Shown: positions 17,257 to 25,694 of the stretch, piece after piece
How the letters are laid out: the number at the start of each line of letters is the position of its first letter
Numbering within the stretch: position 1 is the first letter of the stretch
Assembly: GCA_002162765.1 (NCBI GenBank)
Contig: MAAR01000017.1
Coordinates: forward strand, 310,001 to 374,000
DNA: 64,000 nucleotides
Origin: Flavobacteriales bacterium 34_180_T64
GTDB lineage: Bacteria; Bacteroidota; Bacteroidia; Flavobacteriales; Flavobacteriaceae
Direction of reading: 5' to 3'
Translations under genes and position numbers: made by a program
The notes under the pieces: model-generated
Database searches by the model: none
Seen by the model: only the letters and a program-made list of their open reading frames with translations
What the model was told of the DNA's origin: nothing

Positions 17257-19161
17257 ATGTCACATCCTATTGAAATTTTAGAACGCTATTGGAATCACAC
17301 GTCTTTTAGACCATTTCAAGAGGATATTATAAATGCAGTTCTCAACAATGAAGATACTTTCGCCCTTTTACCAACGGGTGGTGGTAAATCAATTTGTTTT
17401 CAAATTCCTGCGTTAATAAAAGATGGAATTTGCATCGTAATTTCTCCACTTGTCGCCTTAATGAAAGACCAAGTGAATGCATTAAATCAAAAAGGCATTA
17501 AGGCCATGGCAATTACGAGTGGATTGTCATTCTCAGATTTAGACACTTTACTTGATAATTGCATCTATGGAAATTATAAGTTTCTATATATTTCACCAGA
17601 ACGGTTGCAACAAACGATTGTTCAAGAGCGTATTCAACAAATGAACGTTAATTTAATAGCTGTAGATGAAGCACATTGCATTAGTCAATGGGGAAACGAT
17701 TTTAGACCTGCCTATCGAAATATCAACATTTTAAGGCAGTTGCAACCTTCAGTAAATGTGATCGCACTTACGGCTACCGCAAAACCAGAAGTAGTCAAAG
17801 ATATTATTGATGAACTCCATTTTATAGCTCCAAAAATATTTAGAGGGTCGTTTAACAGATCTAATTTGGCACTCCATATAATTAATGCTGAAGACAAACA
17901 CTACCAACTTGAGAAAATCCTCAAGAAACACAAGGGGTCTTCAATAATTTACGTAAGAAGTCGGAGAGCCACAACGGATACCCATAAGTTTCTTGAATCT
18001 AAAGGATTTTCTTGTACATTCTTTCATGGTGGCATCACTTCTAAAGAAAAGCATGAACGCCTAGAACAATGGCTACATAATCGAAAAGAAATTATGATAG
18101 CAACCTCTGCATTTGGCATGGGGATTGACAAGCCAGATGTTAAGATGGTCATTCACCTCAATTTACCTGAGAGTATTGAAAGCTATTACCAAGAAATTGG
18201 ACGTGCAGGCAGAAATAATGAAAAATCCTATGCTGTTATTCTTAATGGAAAAGCAGATGAACAACAATTAAAAAATCAATTTTTAAAGACCTCTCCTGAT
18301 GTCGATTTTATTAAATTGGTCTATAGAAAGCTGTGTAACTATTTTCAAATCTCTTATGGTGAAGGTGAACAAACTCAGCATCAATTAGACTTTAACGATT
18401 TTTGTAAAGCTTATGATTTTAAGAGTGCGACGACTTTTAATGCGCTTAAAATGTTAGACAAGAATAGTATTATAACACTATCACAACAATTTAACTACCA
18501 AACCAAGTTACAGTTTATAATACCCAATAAGGCCCTCTTTGGATACTTAGAGCGGCAGACGCATCAACACCTTATTATAAAGTCTATTTTAAGAACCTAC
18601 GGAGGAATTTTTGAGCACCTTCTGAAGATAAATATTAGAACAATTGCGTCTAAAGCTTCAACGACGGAAGAAGATGTGCTTCATGTATTGCAACAATTAA
18701 AGAAAGATGAGGTCGTCGAATTTCAATTTTCCAATACAGATTCGGAGATTACTTTTTTGGAGCCGAGAGAAGATGATAAAACAATAAACCGAATTGCAAA
18801 AGAAATTGAACAACAAAATGAACTTAGATCGTCACAAGTTAATGCTGTAATTGATTATATTAATAATGATCGTGTTTGTAAACGCATTCAATTATTAAAT
18901 TATTTTGGTGAACTCAGTAGCACGCCTTGCGAAAATTGCTCAGTTTGTTTAAAAAAGAACCAGACAAAGTCATCCACTGATATTAAGACCATTAAAAATG
19001 GTATTATAATTGCGCTTGAAGAACAACCCTTAACCTCAAGAGCGCTTATAGAACTATTGCCATTTAATAAGCATGAGGTATTAGACGTTTTAAGGCTCAT
19101 GTTAGAACATAACATCATTGAACTTACAAATACCAACAGGTATAAAATAAAACATACTTAA
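17257..19161 (+). CDS. recQ: ATP-dependent DNA helicase RecQ
   Basis: The chosen ATG at 17257 gives MSHPIEILERYWNH; an in-frame TTG four codons upstream lies inside the preceding gene. Helicase motifs: FRPFQEDII (motif 0), LPTGGGKSICFQ (Walker A), VDEAHCISQWG (DEAH), ALTATAK (III), IATSAFGMGIDKPDV (V) and YYQEIGRAGRN (VI). A winged-helix/RQC region carries the zinc Cys set (VCKRIQLL...CENCSVC). It unwinds recombination and repair intermediates 3'-5'. It is followed without a gap by fmt (TAAATG). Confidence 0.93.
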   Translation: MSHPIEILERYWNHTSFRPFQEDIINAVLNNEDTFALLPTGGGKSICFQIPALIKDGICIVISPLVALMKDQVNALNQKGIKAMAITSGLSFSDLDTLLDNCIYGNYKFLYISPERLQQTIVQERIQQMNVNLIAVDEAHCISQWGNDFRPAYRNINILRQLQPSVNVIALTATAKPEVVKDIIDELHFIAPKIFRGSFNRSNLALHIINAEDKHYQLEKILKKHKGSSIIYVRSRRATTDTHKFLESKGFSCTFFHGGITSKEKHERLEQWLHNRKEIMIATSAFGMGIDKPDVKMVIHLNLPESIESYYQEIGRAGRNNEKSYAVILNGKADEQQLKNQFLKTSPDVDFIKLVYRKLCNYFQISYGEGEQTQHQLDFNDFCKAYDFKSATTFNALKMLDKNSIITLSQQFNYQTKLQFIIPNKALFGYLERQTHQHLIIKSILRTYGGIFEHLLKINIRTIASKASTTEEDVLHVLQQLKKDEVVEFQFSNTDSEITFLEPREDDKTINRIAKEIEQQNELRSSQVNAVIDYINNDRVCKRIQLLNYFGELSSTPCENCSVCLKKNQTKSSTDIKTIKNGIIIALEEQPLTSRALIELLPFNKHEVLDVLRLMLEHNIIELTNTNRYKIKHT

Positions 19162-20112
19162 ATGACAGATAAATTAAGAATCGTATTCATGGGAACACCA
19201 GATTTTGCTGTTGCCACGCTAAAAACACTTTTAGAGCACAACTATAATGTGGTAGGTGTTATTACTGCACCAGACAAACCCGCAGGACGCGGACGAAAGC
19301 TTAATTCATCTGCAGTTAAGACTTTTGCTACGTCTCATAAGCTAAATATTCTACAGCCTACCAATCTAAAATCTGAAGCATTCATTGAAGAATTAAACGA
19401 ATTAGACGCTAATTTACAGATTGTAGTGGCGTTCCGAATGCTACCAGAGGTCGTTTGGAGTATGCCAAAATATGGCACTTTTAATCTTCATGCGTCCTTA
19501 CTTCCAGATTATCGCGGTGCAGCACCTATACATTGGGCTATTATAAATGGCGAAACTAAAACAGGTGTTACCACTTTTTTTATAGATGAAAAAATTGACA
19601 CAGGTGCCATTATTTTACAGGAGGAGATTGACATTTTAAATTCAGAAACCGTTGGAAGTCTACATGATAAATTAATGCATTTGGGAAGTCAATTGGTTGT
19701 GGAAACGGTTCAATTGATTGAAGACGGCCACATTAATACTAAAATTCAGTCGAAAACCGAACTTAGTAAAACGGCCTACAAATTACACAAAGACAACTGT
19801 AAAATAGATTGGAATGATTCCATAGATCATATTTACAATAAAATTCGGGGCTTAAATCCGTTTCCTTCAGCTTGGTGTTATTTAAAGAACGACACTGATA
19901 CTTTAAGCATCAAAATATTCAACATTGAAAAAGAAACGGAAGCACACACTTTAGCTAATGGTCAGATAATCAGCACCAAAAGCGAAATAAAAGTAGCTGT
20001 AAAAAGTGGCTTCCTTATTATAAAGGAAATTCAACTTCCAGGAAAACGAAAAATGGATGTAAAATCACTTTTAAATGGTTTTAATTTTTCTGAAGATGCT
20101 AAAATGCTCTAA
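19162..20112 (+). CDS. fmt: Methionyl-tRNA formyltransferase
   Basis: 316 residues. FMGTPDFAVATLKTLLEH at the start and the formyl-transfer core FNLHASLLPDYRGAAPIHWA (catalytic Asn/His near 108-110) with the IDTGAI Asp are diagnostic. The C-terminal OB-like domain contains IRGLNPFPSAWC and GKRKMDVKSLLNG. It formylates initiator Met-tRNA with 10-formyl-THF in the cytoplasm. The start follows the recQ stop directly, so it is co-transcribed. Confidence 0.96.
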   Translation: MTDKLRIVFMGTPDFAVATLKTLLEHNYNVVGVITAPDKPAGRGRKLNSSAVKTFATSHKLNILQPTNLKSEAFIEELNELDANLQIVVAFRMLPEVVWSMPKYGTFNLHASLLPDYRGAAPIHWAIINGETKTGVTTFFIDEKIDTGAIILQEEIDILNSETVGSLHDKLMHLGSQLVVETVQLIEDGHINTKIQSKTELSKTAYKLHKDNCKIDWNDSIDHIYNKIRGLNPFPSAWCYLKNDTDTLSIKIFNIEKETEAHTLANGQIISTKSEIKVAVKSGFLIIKEIQLPGKRKMDVKSLLNGFNFSEDAKML

Positions 20113-20216
20113 ACCCTTATTCTTATTGATATTATGAAAACATCGATAAAATACATAGTCTTTATTAACAAATACTCAAAGTTATTAACAAATATTCGTA
20201 TTTCCCTTGCTATTAC

Positions 20217-20246
20217 TTGCGTGAGTCGAATATCCGTATAATTTTG
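20217..20246 (+). promoter_or_regulatory. Bacteroidota sigma-70 promoter for the HU gene
   Basis: TTG (20217-20219), exactly 19 bases, then TAATTTTG (20239-20246) matches the Bacteroidota TTG-N19-TAnnTTTG consensus. It leaves a ~55-base leader before the HU start. Confidence 0.8.
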
Positions 20247-20307
20247 TATACGGATTAACAATTATGTTTAACCCAACTATTTTTTAATAATTAAAAATTT
20301 AAATTTT

Positions 20308-20580
20308 ATGAACAAAACAGATTTAATCAATGGTATGGCAGAAAATGCTGGAATTACAAAAGCAGCAGCTAAAAAAGCATTAGATTCATTATTAGTTGAT
20401 ATCGAAGGATCTTTACAAAAAGGAAACAGAGTTTCTTTAGTAGGATTTGGTTCTTGGTCAGTATCTAGAAGATCAGCAAGAGAAGGAAGAAACCCTCAAA
20501 CAGGAAAGACTATACAAATCAAAGCAAAAAACGTAGTAAAGTTTAAAGCTGGATCAGATTTAAGTGGTGCAGTAAACTAG
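20308..20580 (+). CDS. HU family DNA-binding protein
   Basis: 90 residues, the typical HU length: MNKTDLINGMAENAGITKAA helix pair, VSLVGFGSWSVSRRSAREGR with the beta-arm RNPQTGKTIQIKAKNVVKF. It is a nucleoid-associated architectural protein acting as a dimer. It has its own consensus promoter and terminator. The K-rich, strongly biased codon usage fits high expression. Confidence 0.96.
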   Translation: MNKTDLINGMAENAGITKAAAKKALDSLLVDIEGSLQKGNRVSLVGFGSWSVSRRSAREGRNPQTGKTIQIKAKNVVKFKAGSDLSGAVN

Positions 20581-20601
20581 TCTTTTTTGATTACAATATA
20601 A

Positions 20602-20631
20602 AAGCTCACTTTTCTAAAGTGGGCTTTTTTG
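20602..20631 (+). terminator. Terminator of the HU gene
   Basis: AAGCTCACTTT / AAAGTGGGCTT stem with a three-base loop followed by TTTTTGTTTT, ~20 bases after the HU stop. Confidence 0.85.
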
Positions 20632-20708
20632 TTTTCGATTATTTATTAAGTGAAAATGTTGGTTTTTAATAAAATAAGCTTTAGATTTAATACATAATCA
20701 TTAATCCT

Positions 20709-21269
20709 ATGATTCCAATAAAGCCCAAAAAAGGACATTTATTAATTGCCGAACCCTCTATTATTGGCGATTTATCATTTAATAGATCTGTAATCTTACT
20801 TGCAGATTATTCAGATGAAGGTTCAATAGGGTTTATTCTGAACAAACCATTAGAATACACTTTAAAGGATTTAATTCCTCAAACTATTGCGGACTTTAAA
20901 ATATTTAATGGCGGCCCGGTAGAACAAGATAATCTCTACTTTATTCACAAGATTCCAAAATTAATACCAGACAGTATAGAGATTTCTTTAGGTATTTATT
21001 GGGGTGGTAACTTCGATGTTGTTTTAGAATTAATCAAAAAAAACAAGCTCAATTCAACAGACATACGATTTTTTCTAGGGTATTCCGGTTGGGAGCCAAA
21101 TCAGTTGGAAGCGGAAATGATATCAAATTCTTGGCTTATAGTTGACAACAGCTACAAAAGTGAGCTGATAGAGAAGTGCTGTGAATCGTTCTGGAAGGAA
21201 AAAATGCTGGAGCTTGGCGGTGACTACAGTATTTGGTCGAATGCACCCGAGAATCCTAGTTTTAACTAA
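20709..21269 (+). CDS. YqgE/AlgH family protein
   Basis: 186 residues with family motifs: KPKKGHLLIAEPSIIGDLSF, RSVILLADYSDEGSIGFILN, FNGGPVEQDNLYFIH and RFFLGYSGWEPNQLEAEM. The fold is known, but the molecular role is not (AlgH was named from alginate regulation in Pseudomonas). Its 3' end overlaps the convergent aminotransferase gene by eight bases. Confidence 0.9.
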   Translation: MIPIKPKKGHLLIAEPSIIGDLSFNRSVILLADYSDEGSIGFILNKPLEYTLKDLIPQTIADFKIFNGGPVEQDNLYFIHKIPKLIPDSIEISLGIYWGGNFDVVLELIKKNKLNSTDIRFFLGYSGWEPNQLEAEMISNSWLIVDNSYKSELIEKCCESFWKEKMLELGGDYSIWSNAPENPSFN

Positions 21270-22113
21270 GCAATCTAATTTTTATATTTAATTTTTCCGT
21301 CAGTAGCTCAGACACTGTACTGGAATACGTTTTCTTTCTAAAATTGGTAATTGGTTGAATACCTGTAATCACATTAGTAATAAATAATTCATCCGCCTTT
21401 TGGAGTTCAAATGGCGATATAGAGGCTTCCTCAATGTCATAATCTTCCAACTTACTCACAATCTCTATAATTTGCTTTCTCATTATGCCTTTTAAACATC
21501 CGTCTTCAATTTGAGGCGTTTTAATGCAGTTGTTTTTAACCAAAAACAAATTCCCATTAAGGGCTTCTATAACATGCTTATTTGTGTTTAAAAGCAAGCC
21601 ATTATCGAAGCCATTTTCCTCAGCATAAATACTTCCCAATATATTAATTGTTCTATTTGTTGTCTTTAAAGTAGATAACAATCCAGGCGCTACGAAGTAA
21701 TCCTTATACAGCTCAACAGAGTTTGAATTTTCTAACTGTGAACTATAAAAATGGTTCTCAATTTTCTCTACTATGATATTATAATTAATAGTATTGCTAA
21801 TTGGAGCATACCTGCCACCTTCACCTCTATCAACAGTAATTCGGACTCTAGATGTATGATTCGATAAATTATTAGCCTCAATTGTTTTTAAGATCTCCTC
21901 TTGAAGAAACTCCATAGTAAATTCCATTGGAATTTCCATACGTAATATGCGCATGGAAGCCATAAACCGAAAATAGTGATCTTCAAAAAATAAAATATGT
22001 CCGTTAACTACTTTTAAAGTTTCAAAAAGGGCATCGCCATATTTATAACCTCTATTCTCCATTGAGAGTTTAGCGGTTGCCATATCTTGTAATTCTCCGT
22101 TACTGTTTATCAT
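21262..22113 (-). CDS. Class IV aminotransferase (PLP; ADC lyase/branched-chain type)
   Basis: 283 residues from the ATG at 22113 (MINSNGELQDMATAKLSMEN); codons upstream of it belong to a hairpin, so I reject a longer start. Fold-type IV marks: NRGYKYGDALFETLKVVNG, the catalytic-Lys region STLKTTNRTINILGS (~residues 148-162), then NKHVIEALNGNLFLVK and FITNVITGIQPI. Such proteins are usually 4-amino-4-deoxychorismate lyase, D-amino acid or branched-chain aminotransferases. I cannot decide between them. It follows the START-like gene on the same strand. Confidence 0.85.
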   Translation of the reverse strand: MINSNGELQDMATAKLSMENRGYKYGDALFETLKVVNGHILFFEDHYFRFMASMRILRMEIPMEFTMEFLQEEILKTIEANNLSNHTSRVRITVDRGEGGRYAPISNTINYNIIVEKIENHFYSSQLENSNSVELYKDYFVAPGLLSTLKTTNRTINILGSIYAEENGFDNGLLLNTNKHVIEALNGNLFLVKNNCIKTPQIEDGCLKGIMRKQIIEIVSKLEDYDIEEASISPFELQKADELFITNVITGIQPITNFRKKTYSSTVSELLTEKLNIKIRLLS

Positions 22114-22143
22114 AAAAAAAGCCTTGATATAAATTATCAAGGC
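22114..22143 (-). terminator. Hairpin and T7 tract directly abutting the aminotransferase start
   Basis: On the minus strand GCCTTGATA / TATCAAGGC (22121-22143) is followed by TTTTTTT and then immediately ATG. It has the form of an intrinsic terminator for the START-like gene, yet leaves no room for a separate leader of the aminotransferase. It may be an attenuator. Confidence 0.65.
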
Positions 22144-22170
22144 AAATATATAATTTAAATTAGAGCAAGA

Positions 22171-22563
22171 CTATGCCGACCCTAAAACTTGTTTTAAACT
22201 TGAAATTTGATTATCCCAAAGCATTTTCGATTCTTCTAATTCATCATCCTCTGTATAATCGGTGACAATCAATGACACATCTTTTGTAATTTCATCCACT
22301 TGAATTCTAATTTCAAAATAGTAGGTAGCACCTTCCTCTTCATCATTTAACCATCTGAACTTAATACGTTCTCCACTTTTTTTACTTAGCATTTTGGCAG
22401 TTTCTTCACTACCATCCCAAATAAAAGTATAAATTTCTCCTCTTGAATTTACATTATCAGCGAACCATTCTGATAAACCCGAAGGTGTAGATATATATTG
22501 AAATAAAAGCTGGGGCGAAGCGTGTATAGGAAATTCCATTTCAAACTTAATTTTCTCTTCCAT
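22171..22563 (-). CDS. START-like/SRPBCC domain protein
   Basis: About 130 residues. MEEKIKFEMEFPIHASPQLL, SGLSEWFADNVNSRGEIYTF and RIKFRWLNDEEEGATYYFEI are typical of the small Bacteroidota START-like proteins related to AHSA1. I chose the ATG at 22563; a second ATG two codons earlier (22569) is equally possible. It is a predicted hydrophobic-ligand or chaperone cofactor fold, with function unknown. Confidence 0.85.
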   Translation of the reverse strand: MEEKIKFEMEFPIHASPQLLFQYISTPSGLSEWFADNVNSRGEIYTFIWDGSEETAKMLSKKSGERIKFRWLNDEEEGATYYFEIRIQVDEITKDVSLIVTDYTEDDELEESKMLWDNQISSLKQVLGSA

Positions 22564-22648
22564 AAGCATATTTTGTTATGATGCCAATATATACATTAAT
22601 TGTTTAGTTTAAAACTAATTTAATAAAATAATTAAAGACAAATATTGT

Positions 22649-22678
22649 TTGTTGACATTAATATTGTTTTTATATTTG
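22649..22678 (+). promoter_or_regulatory. Promoter of the tRNA-Met gene
   Basis: TTG (22649-22651), 19 bases, then TATATTTG (22671-22678), a full match to TTG-N19-TAnnTTTG. The tRNA begins 15 bases later. Confidence 0.8.
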
Positions 22679-22693
22679 CAGCCGCAATTACCT

Positions 22694-22767
22694 GGCGAGG
22701 TAGCTCAGTTGGTTAGAGCGTCGGATTCATAACCCGGAGGTCAGGGGATCGTGCCCCCTTCTCGCTA
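22694..22767 (+). tRNA. tRNA-Met (CAT)
   Basis: A cloverleaf can be drawn: acceptor GGCGAGG/TCTCGCT (two G-T pairs), D arm GCTC..GAGC, anticodon loop TTCATAA with CAT at 22728-22730, variable loop AGGTC, T stem AGGGG/CCCCT. The T loop reads ATCGTGC instead of TTCGANN, so T54 and A58 are both changed. CCA is not encoded. Its own promoter and terminator are present. The integrase gene starts 58 bases downstream, so this tRNA is the probable attachment site of the following element. Confidence 0.85.
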
Positions 22768-22790
22768 CAATATAAGAAATCCCCATAAAC

Positions 22791-22824
22791 AAACGGTTTA
22801 GTTCACTCTAAACCGTTTTTTTTT
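22791..22824 (+). terminator. Terminator of tRNA-Met, abutting the integrase ATG
   Basis: AAACGGTTTAG / CTAAACCGTT stem with a six-base loop and a T9 tract. The T tract ends exactly at the first base of the integrase start codon (22825). Confidence 0.85.
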
Positions 22825-24186
22825 ATGAATACCTTAAATGAATTTATTACCTTCGAACACGAAAGTGAACACGTTTTTGAATACGAATTAGAACACAATT
22901 TGTCAAGTAAGAAATTTTTTTCAACCCCAAAAATCTACAATGCAAATGGTAATTTAACCAAGCGTTGGTATGTCTATTTTTCATTCCGAAACCCTGAAAC
23001 AGGGAAACTTGAGCGGATGAAAAATATTTATGGAACGGTGAATCTATACAAGACTAAAGAGGATCGGCTTACTATCCTATCGATGTATAGAAGACGATTG
23101 CTTCGATTATTACGAGAAGGTTATAATCCTTTTGAGGATAACTCAAAGCGATTTTCAACGCCTGAAATTCAAGATTCATCAAAGTCTAATTCAACTCCTC
23201 AATTCATTCCAAAACAAGCTAAAACATCACGTCCTGAAGAATCGACTCCGGAGGTGGTAAAATCAACATTAGTAGAAGATGATACTAACATGACTTTAAA
23301 AGAAGCCTTTGCGTTTAGCTTAAACTTAAAACAGAACGTAATTGGTGAGAGAACATGGAAAGATTATGAGGGACGGTCAAACAAATTCATGCGCTGGGTT
23401 GAGGAACATCAAAAGGATATCACTCATATTGGTCAGGTCAATAAAAAGGTTATAAGTTCATTTCTAAATGCGATGCTATCGGTTACGAGTTCAAGAAGCT
23501 ACAATAACTATAGAACGGATTTAAGCAGTTTAATGCAAACCATGGAAGACAATGATATCATCATAGTGAATCCTGTTAAGAAAATAAAGGCTTTAAAATC
23601 CATACCTCAACGAAATAAGACCTACTCTCTTGAAAAGCAAACTGAAATTTTTAAATATTTGGAAACAAAGGATCCGATATTGTTACTTTATATCAAGTTT
23701 ATATCCTTTAACCTTCTTAGACCAATTGAGGTTTGTAGATTAAAAATAAAGGACATAAACCTAAAAGAAAACATCATTCAATTTAAGGCAAAAAACAGTC
23801 CGTTAAAAACAAAACGCATTCCTGAAATATTAGTGAAAGAAGTTCCCGATTTAAGCAAGATGGATCCAGAAGCATTTTTATTCACACCAAATAAAATTGG
23901 AGATACTTGGGATGCTACGGAAGGTAATAGACGTCATTACTTTTCTAAACGCTATAAAGAAGTGGTTAAGGAGCATTTTCAGCTCGGTAAAAATTACGGC
24001 TTGTACAGTTTTAGACATACGTTTATAACAAAATTATATCGTGCTATGGTAGAAGATTCTTCACCACATGCAGCTAAAAGTCAATTAATGCTCATCACAG
24101 GGCATTCCACAATGGAATCGTTGGAAAAGTATTTGAGAGATATTGATGCCGCAATACCTGATGATTATTCACACCTTTTAAAGTAA
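22825..24186 (+). CDS. Tyrosine recombinase/phage-type integrase
   Basis: 453 residues. Arm/SAM-like N-terminal DNA-binding part (KRWYVYFSFRNPETGKL, then the core-binding helix region ~155-260) and a C-terminal catalytic domain: first Arg in FNLLRPIEVCRLK, Lys in FKAKNSPLKTKRIP, second Arg in YSFRHTFIT, His in ITGHSTMESL and the nucleophile Tyr in LEKYLRD. The usual first His of the HxxR box is Tyr here (YSFR). Residues 11-26 (EHESEHVFEYELEHN) are encoded by four 12-base repeats that also occur in non-coding DNA at 59.4 kb, so the true start could lie after them. The position beside tRNA-Met marks the left end of an integrated element. Confidence 0.88.
   Translation: MNTLNEFITFEHESEHVFEYELEHNLSSKKFFSTPKIYNANGNLTKRWYVYFSFRNPETGKLERMKNIYGTVNLYKTKEDRLTILSMYRRRLLRLLREGYNPFEDNSKRFSTPEIQDSSKSNSTPQFIPKQAKTSRPEESTPEVVKSTLVEDDTNMTLKEAFAFSLNLKQNVIGERTWKDYEGRSNKFMRWVEEHQKDITHIGQVNKKVISSFLNAMLSVTSSRSYNNYRTDLSSLMQTMEDNDIIIVNPVKKIKALKSIPQRNKTYSLEKQTEIFKYLETKDPILLLYIKFISFNLLRPIEVCRLKIKDINLKENIIQFKAKNSPLKTKRIPEILVKEVPDLSKMDPEAFLFTPNKIGDTWDATEGNRRHYFSKRYKEVVKEHFQLGKNYGLYSFRHTFITKLYRAMVEDSSPHAAKSQLMLITGHSTMESLEKYLRDIDAAIPDDYSHLLK
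22855..22902 (+). repeat. Four 12-base repeats GAACACG-N5 inside the integrase 5' end
   Basis: GAACACG, GAACACG, GAATACG and GAACACA begin at 22855, 22867, 22879 and 22891, exactly 12 bases apart. The same motif and period recur at 59423-59470. Confidence 0.75.
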
Positions 24187-24190
24187 AATT

Positions 24191-24844
24191 ATGACTGCTA
24201 CTTTTGATATAATTCGTGATAATCTAACCCGTTGGTATCTGTTTTATGTTCCAGATACATTAAAAGAACATAGCAAGACAATAGCTATGTTAAGTTCTAT
24301 TACTCCTGAGCATTATAATACTGTTGCCTACTTTGAAGAGGAATTTAAAAACTCTATTGATCTAGAGCAATTGGATCACGGTAAAATAATAACAAAAGGA
24401 ACGATTCTAGATCAGAACATGTTTACCCTTTTTGAGGCAAAAGAAACGTACGATGCTAGTCAGTTTAAATTCTTAATAGAAAAATATAAAGAATTTTTAG
24501 ATACGCATTGTTATATCACGAAATGGTTATATGATAATCTACCAAAGTTTATCAAAGAAACGCCTGAGGACGTCATCAATTTGTTTAGAATACAATACCT
24601 AGCATTTGAAAAACATCAAAATAAATTTTACGATCATTTTAATTTAAGTCCTGCTAAGTTGATTGAAGAGGAGATCAAAAAACGTATTTCGGACCCAAAT
24701 TTTAAAATAAAAGTTCCAAATCTATTTGATGCCAAGCCAGAGAATACTCCTCAAAAAAAACAAATAAAGAAAACTGTTTTAATAACCGAAGAAGAGGCTG
24801 ACTTATTTCTATTGAATACTGTTTTTAATGTTCCGTTAGAATGA
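24191..24844 (+). CDS. Unknown protein downstream of the integrase
   Basis: 217 residues, soluble and helix-rich, with no signal peptide or catalytic motif I recognise. Notable segments: DNLTRWYLFYVPDTLKEHSK, HCYITKWLYDNLPKF, and a Lys-rich hinge (PQKKQIKKTVL) before the end ITEEEADLFLLNTVFNVPLE. It starts four bases after the integrase stop, so the two form an operon. A decayed copy of its C-terminus lies at 27722-27793, which suggests that this gene belongs to a family of related integrated elements. It may be a recombination accessory protein, but that is inference from position. Confidence 0.7.
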   Translation: MTATFDIIRDNLTRWYLFYVPDTLKEHSKTIAMLSSITPEHYNTVAYFEEEFKNSIDLEQLDHGKIITKGTILDQNMFTLFEAKETYDASQFKFLIEKYKEFLDTHCYITKWLYDNLPKFIKETPEDVINLFRIQYLAFEKHQNKFYDHFNLSPAKLIEEEIKKRISDPNFKIKVPNLFDAKPENTPQKKQIKKTVLITEEEADLFLLNTVFNVPLE

Positions 24845-24900
24845 GTGCATTCGTTTTTAAGTTGAATGACTACAGATGTAGTCAAAATAAAGTAAAAATC
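24845..24900. repeat. Perfect dyad element, copy 1
   Basis: GTGCATTC, a TTTTAAG-like stretch, then TGACTACA-GA-TGTAGTCA (24867-24884, perfect 8-base arms) followed by AAAGTAAAAATC. A second copy with the same order of parts is at 28823-28876. Confidence 0.7.
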
Positions 24901-24948
24901 ATCAAAATTTAATTTTTATGCGTCAAACAAACGTTTATTTTACGCTAA

Positions 24949-25380
24949 ATGGAGAAACATAAATACACCTGCAACTATTGCTTCGAAGAATTTATTCCTA
25001 AACGAAGACGTGTTCAAAAATTCTGTAGTGCTACTTGTAGATCAAAAGCACATCATTTAAGGCAGACAAGCAAAGCAAATCCTACAACAATAAAACCACC
25101 TATAAAGGTTCCACCAGTTGCTCCTGCACCATCAAAATCTAAAGTTGAAGCAATGAGCTCAGCTGGAGTTGGTAATGTAGTGGTTGGAACATTAATAGCA
25201 GATGGAATAAAAGCACTAATGGCTGCTATGAAAAACAAGCCTGCAACTAAAGGAGAACTTAACGAATTATTAGAAAAATTAAATAACAGATACCATTTAA
25301 TTAAAAATATGGCACCTAATTTAAATGGTGAATATCCATATTTTGATTTGGTCGAGAATGTTGTTATTTATTCGAAATAG
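24949..25380 (+). CDS. Unknown protein with N-terminal zinc-ribbon-like Cys motif
   Basis: 143 residues. The N-terminus has CNYCFEEFIPKRRRVQKFCS followed by ATCRSK, a CxxC...CxxxC pattern of a small zinc-binding finger with many basic residues. A Pro-rich linker (IKPPIKVPPVAPAPSKSK) leads to a hydrophobic/glycine segment (GVGNVVVGTLIADGIKALMA) and a helical end. It may bind nucleic acid. It lies between the integrase operon and the short-repeat arrays. Confidence 0.65.
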   Translation: MEKHKYTCNYCFEEFIPKRRRVQKFCSATCRSKAHHLRQTSKANPTTIKPPIKVPPVAPAPSKSKVEAMSSAGVGNVVVGTLIADGIKALMAAMKNKPATKGELNELLEKLNNRYHLIKNMAPNLNGEYPYFDLVENVVIYSK

Positions 25381-25425
25381 CATTAGTGTTTATTATTAGT
25401 CCAACACGATTCCAACACGAATTTA

Positions 25426-25441
25426 GGTTACATCTGTTACC
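25426..25441. repeat. Half dyad GGTTACATCTGTTACC
   Basis: A lone 16-base copy of the outer arm of the two 48-base dyads, just before the first TCGAACTGTA array. Confidence 0.6.
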
Positions 25442-25454
25442 TTGAAAATTAAAA

Positions 25455-25540
25455 TCGAACTGTACATTTACTAAATCGAACTGTATGTTTACTCAATCGA
25501 ACTGTACATCGAACTGTACATTTCCTTAATCGAACTGTAT
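25455..25540. repeat. TCGAACTGTA array 1 (5 copies)
   Basis: TCGAACTGTA begins at 25455, 25476, 25497, 25509 and 25530; steps of 21, 21, 12 and 21 bases. Motifs are followed by CATTTACTAAA, TGTTTACTCAA or CA-type spacers. Confidence 0.85.
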
Positions 25541-25545
25541 GTTTA

Positions 25546-25593
25546 GGTTACATCTGTTACCTTGAAAACGTTTTGCAGGCTACAGGTGTAATC
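25546..25593. repeat. 48-base dyad, copy 1
   Basis: GGTTACATCTGTTACC, then TTGAAAACGTTTTGCA, then GGCTACAGGTGTAATC: the outer 16-base arms are inverted repeats with three mismatches around a 16-base centre that is identical in copy 2. Confidence 0.8.
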
Positions 25594-25694
25594 AAATTAC
25601 TTTAAAGTAGAGCATTATGTATTGGCAAATAAACCTCAGGCTCTTAAATTCGAAAACGGAGTTTTAAAAAAAGAGTATAATTTCAATTTAAAAA

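Noticed and set aside
24867..24884. Calling the TGACTACA/TGTAGTCA dyad a BlaI/MecI operator
   Set aside because: The core fits TACA-N2-TGTA but no BlaI-type regulator or M56 peptidase gene lies in the window, so I record it only as a dyad.
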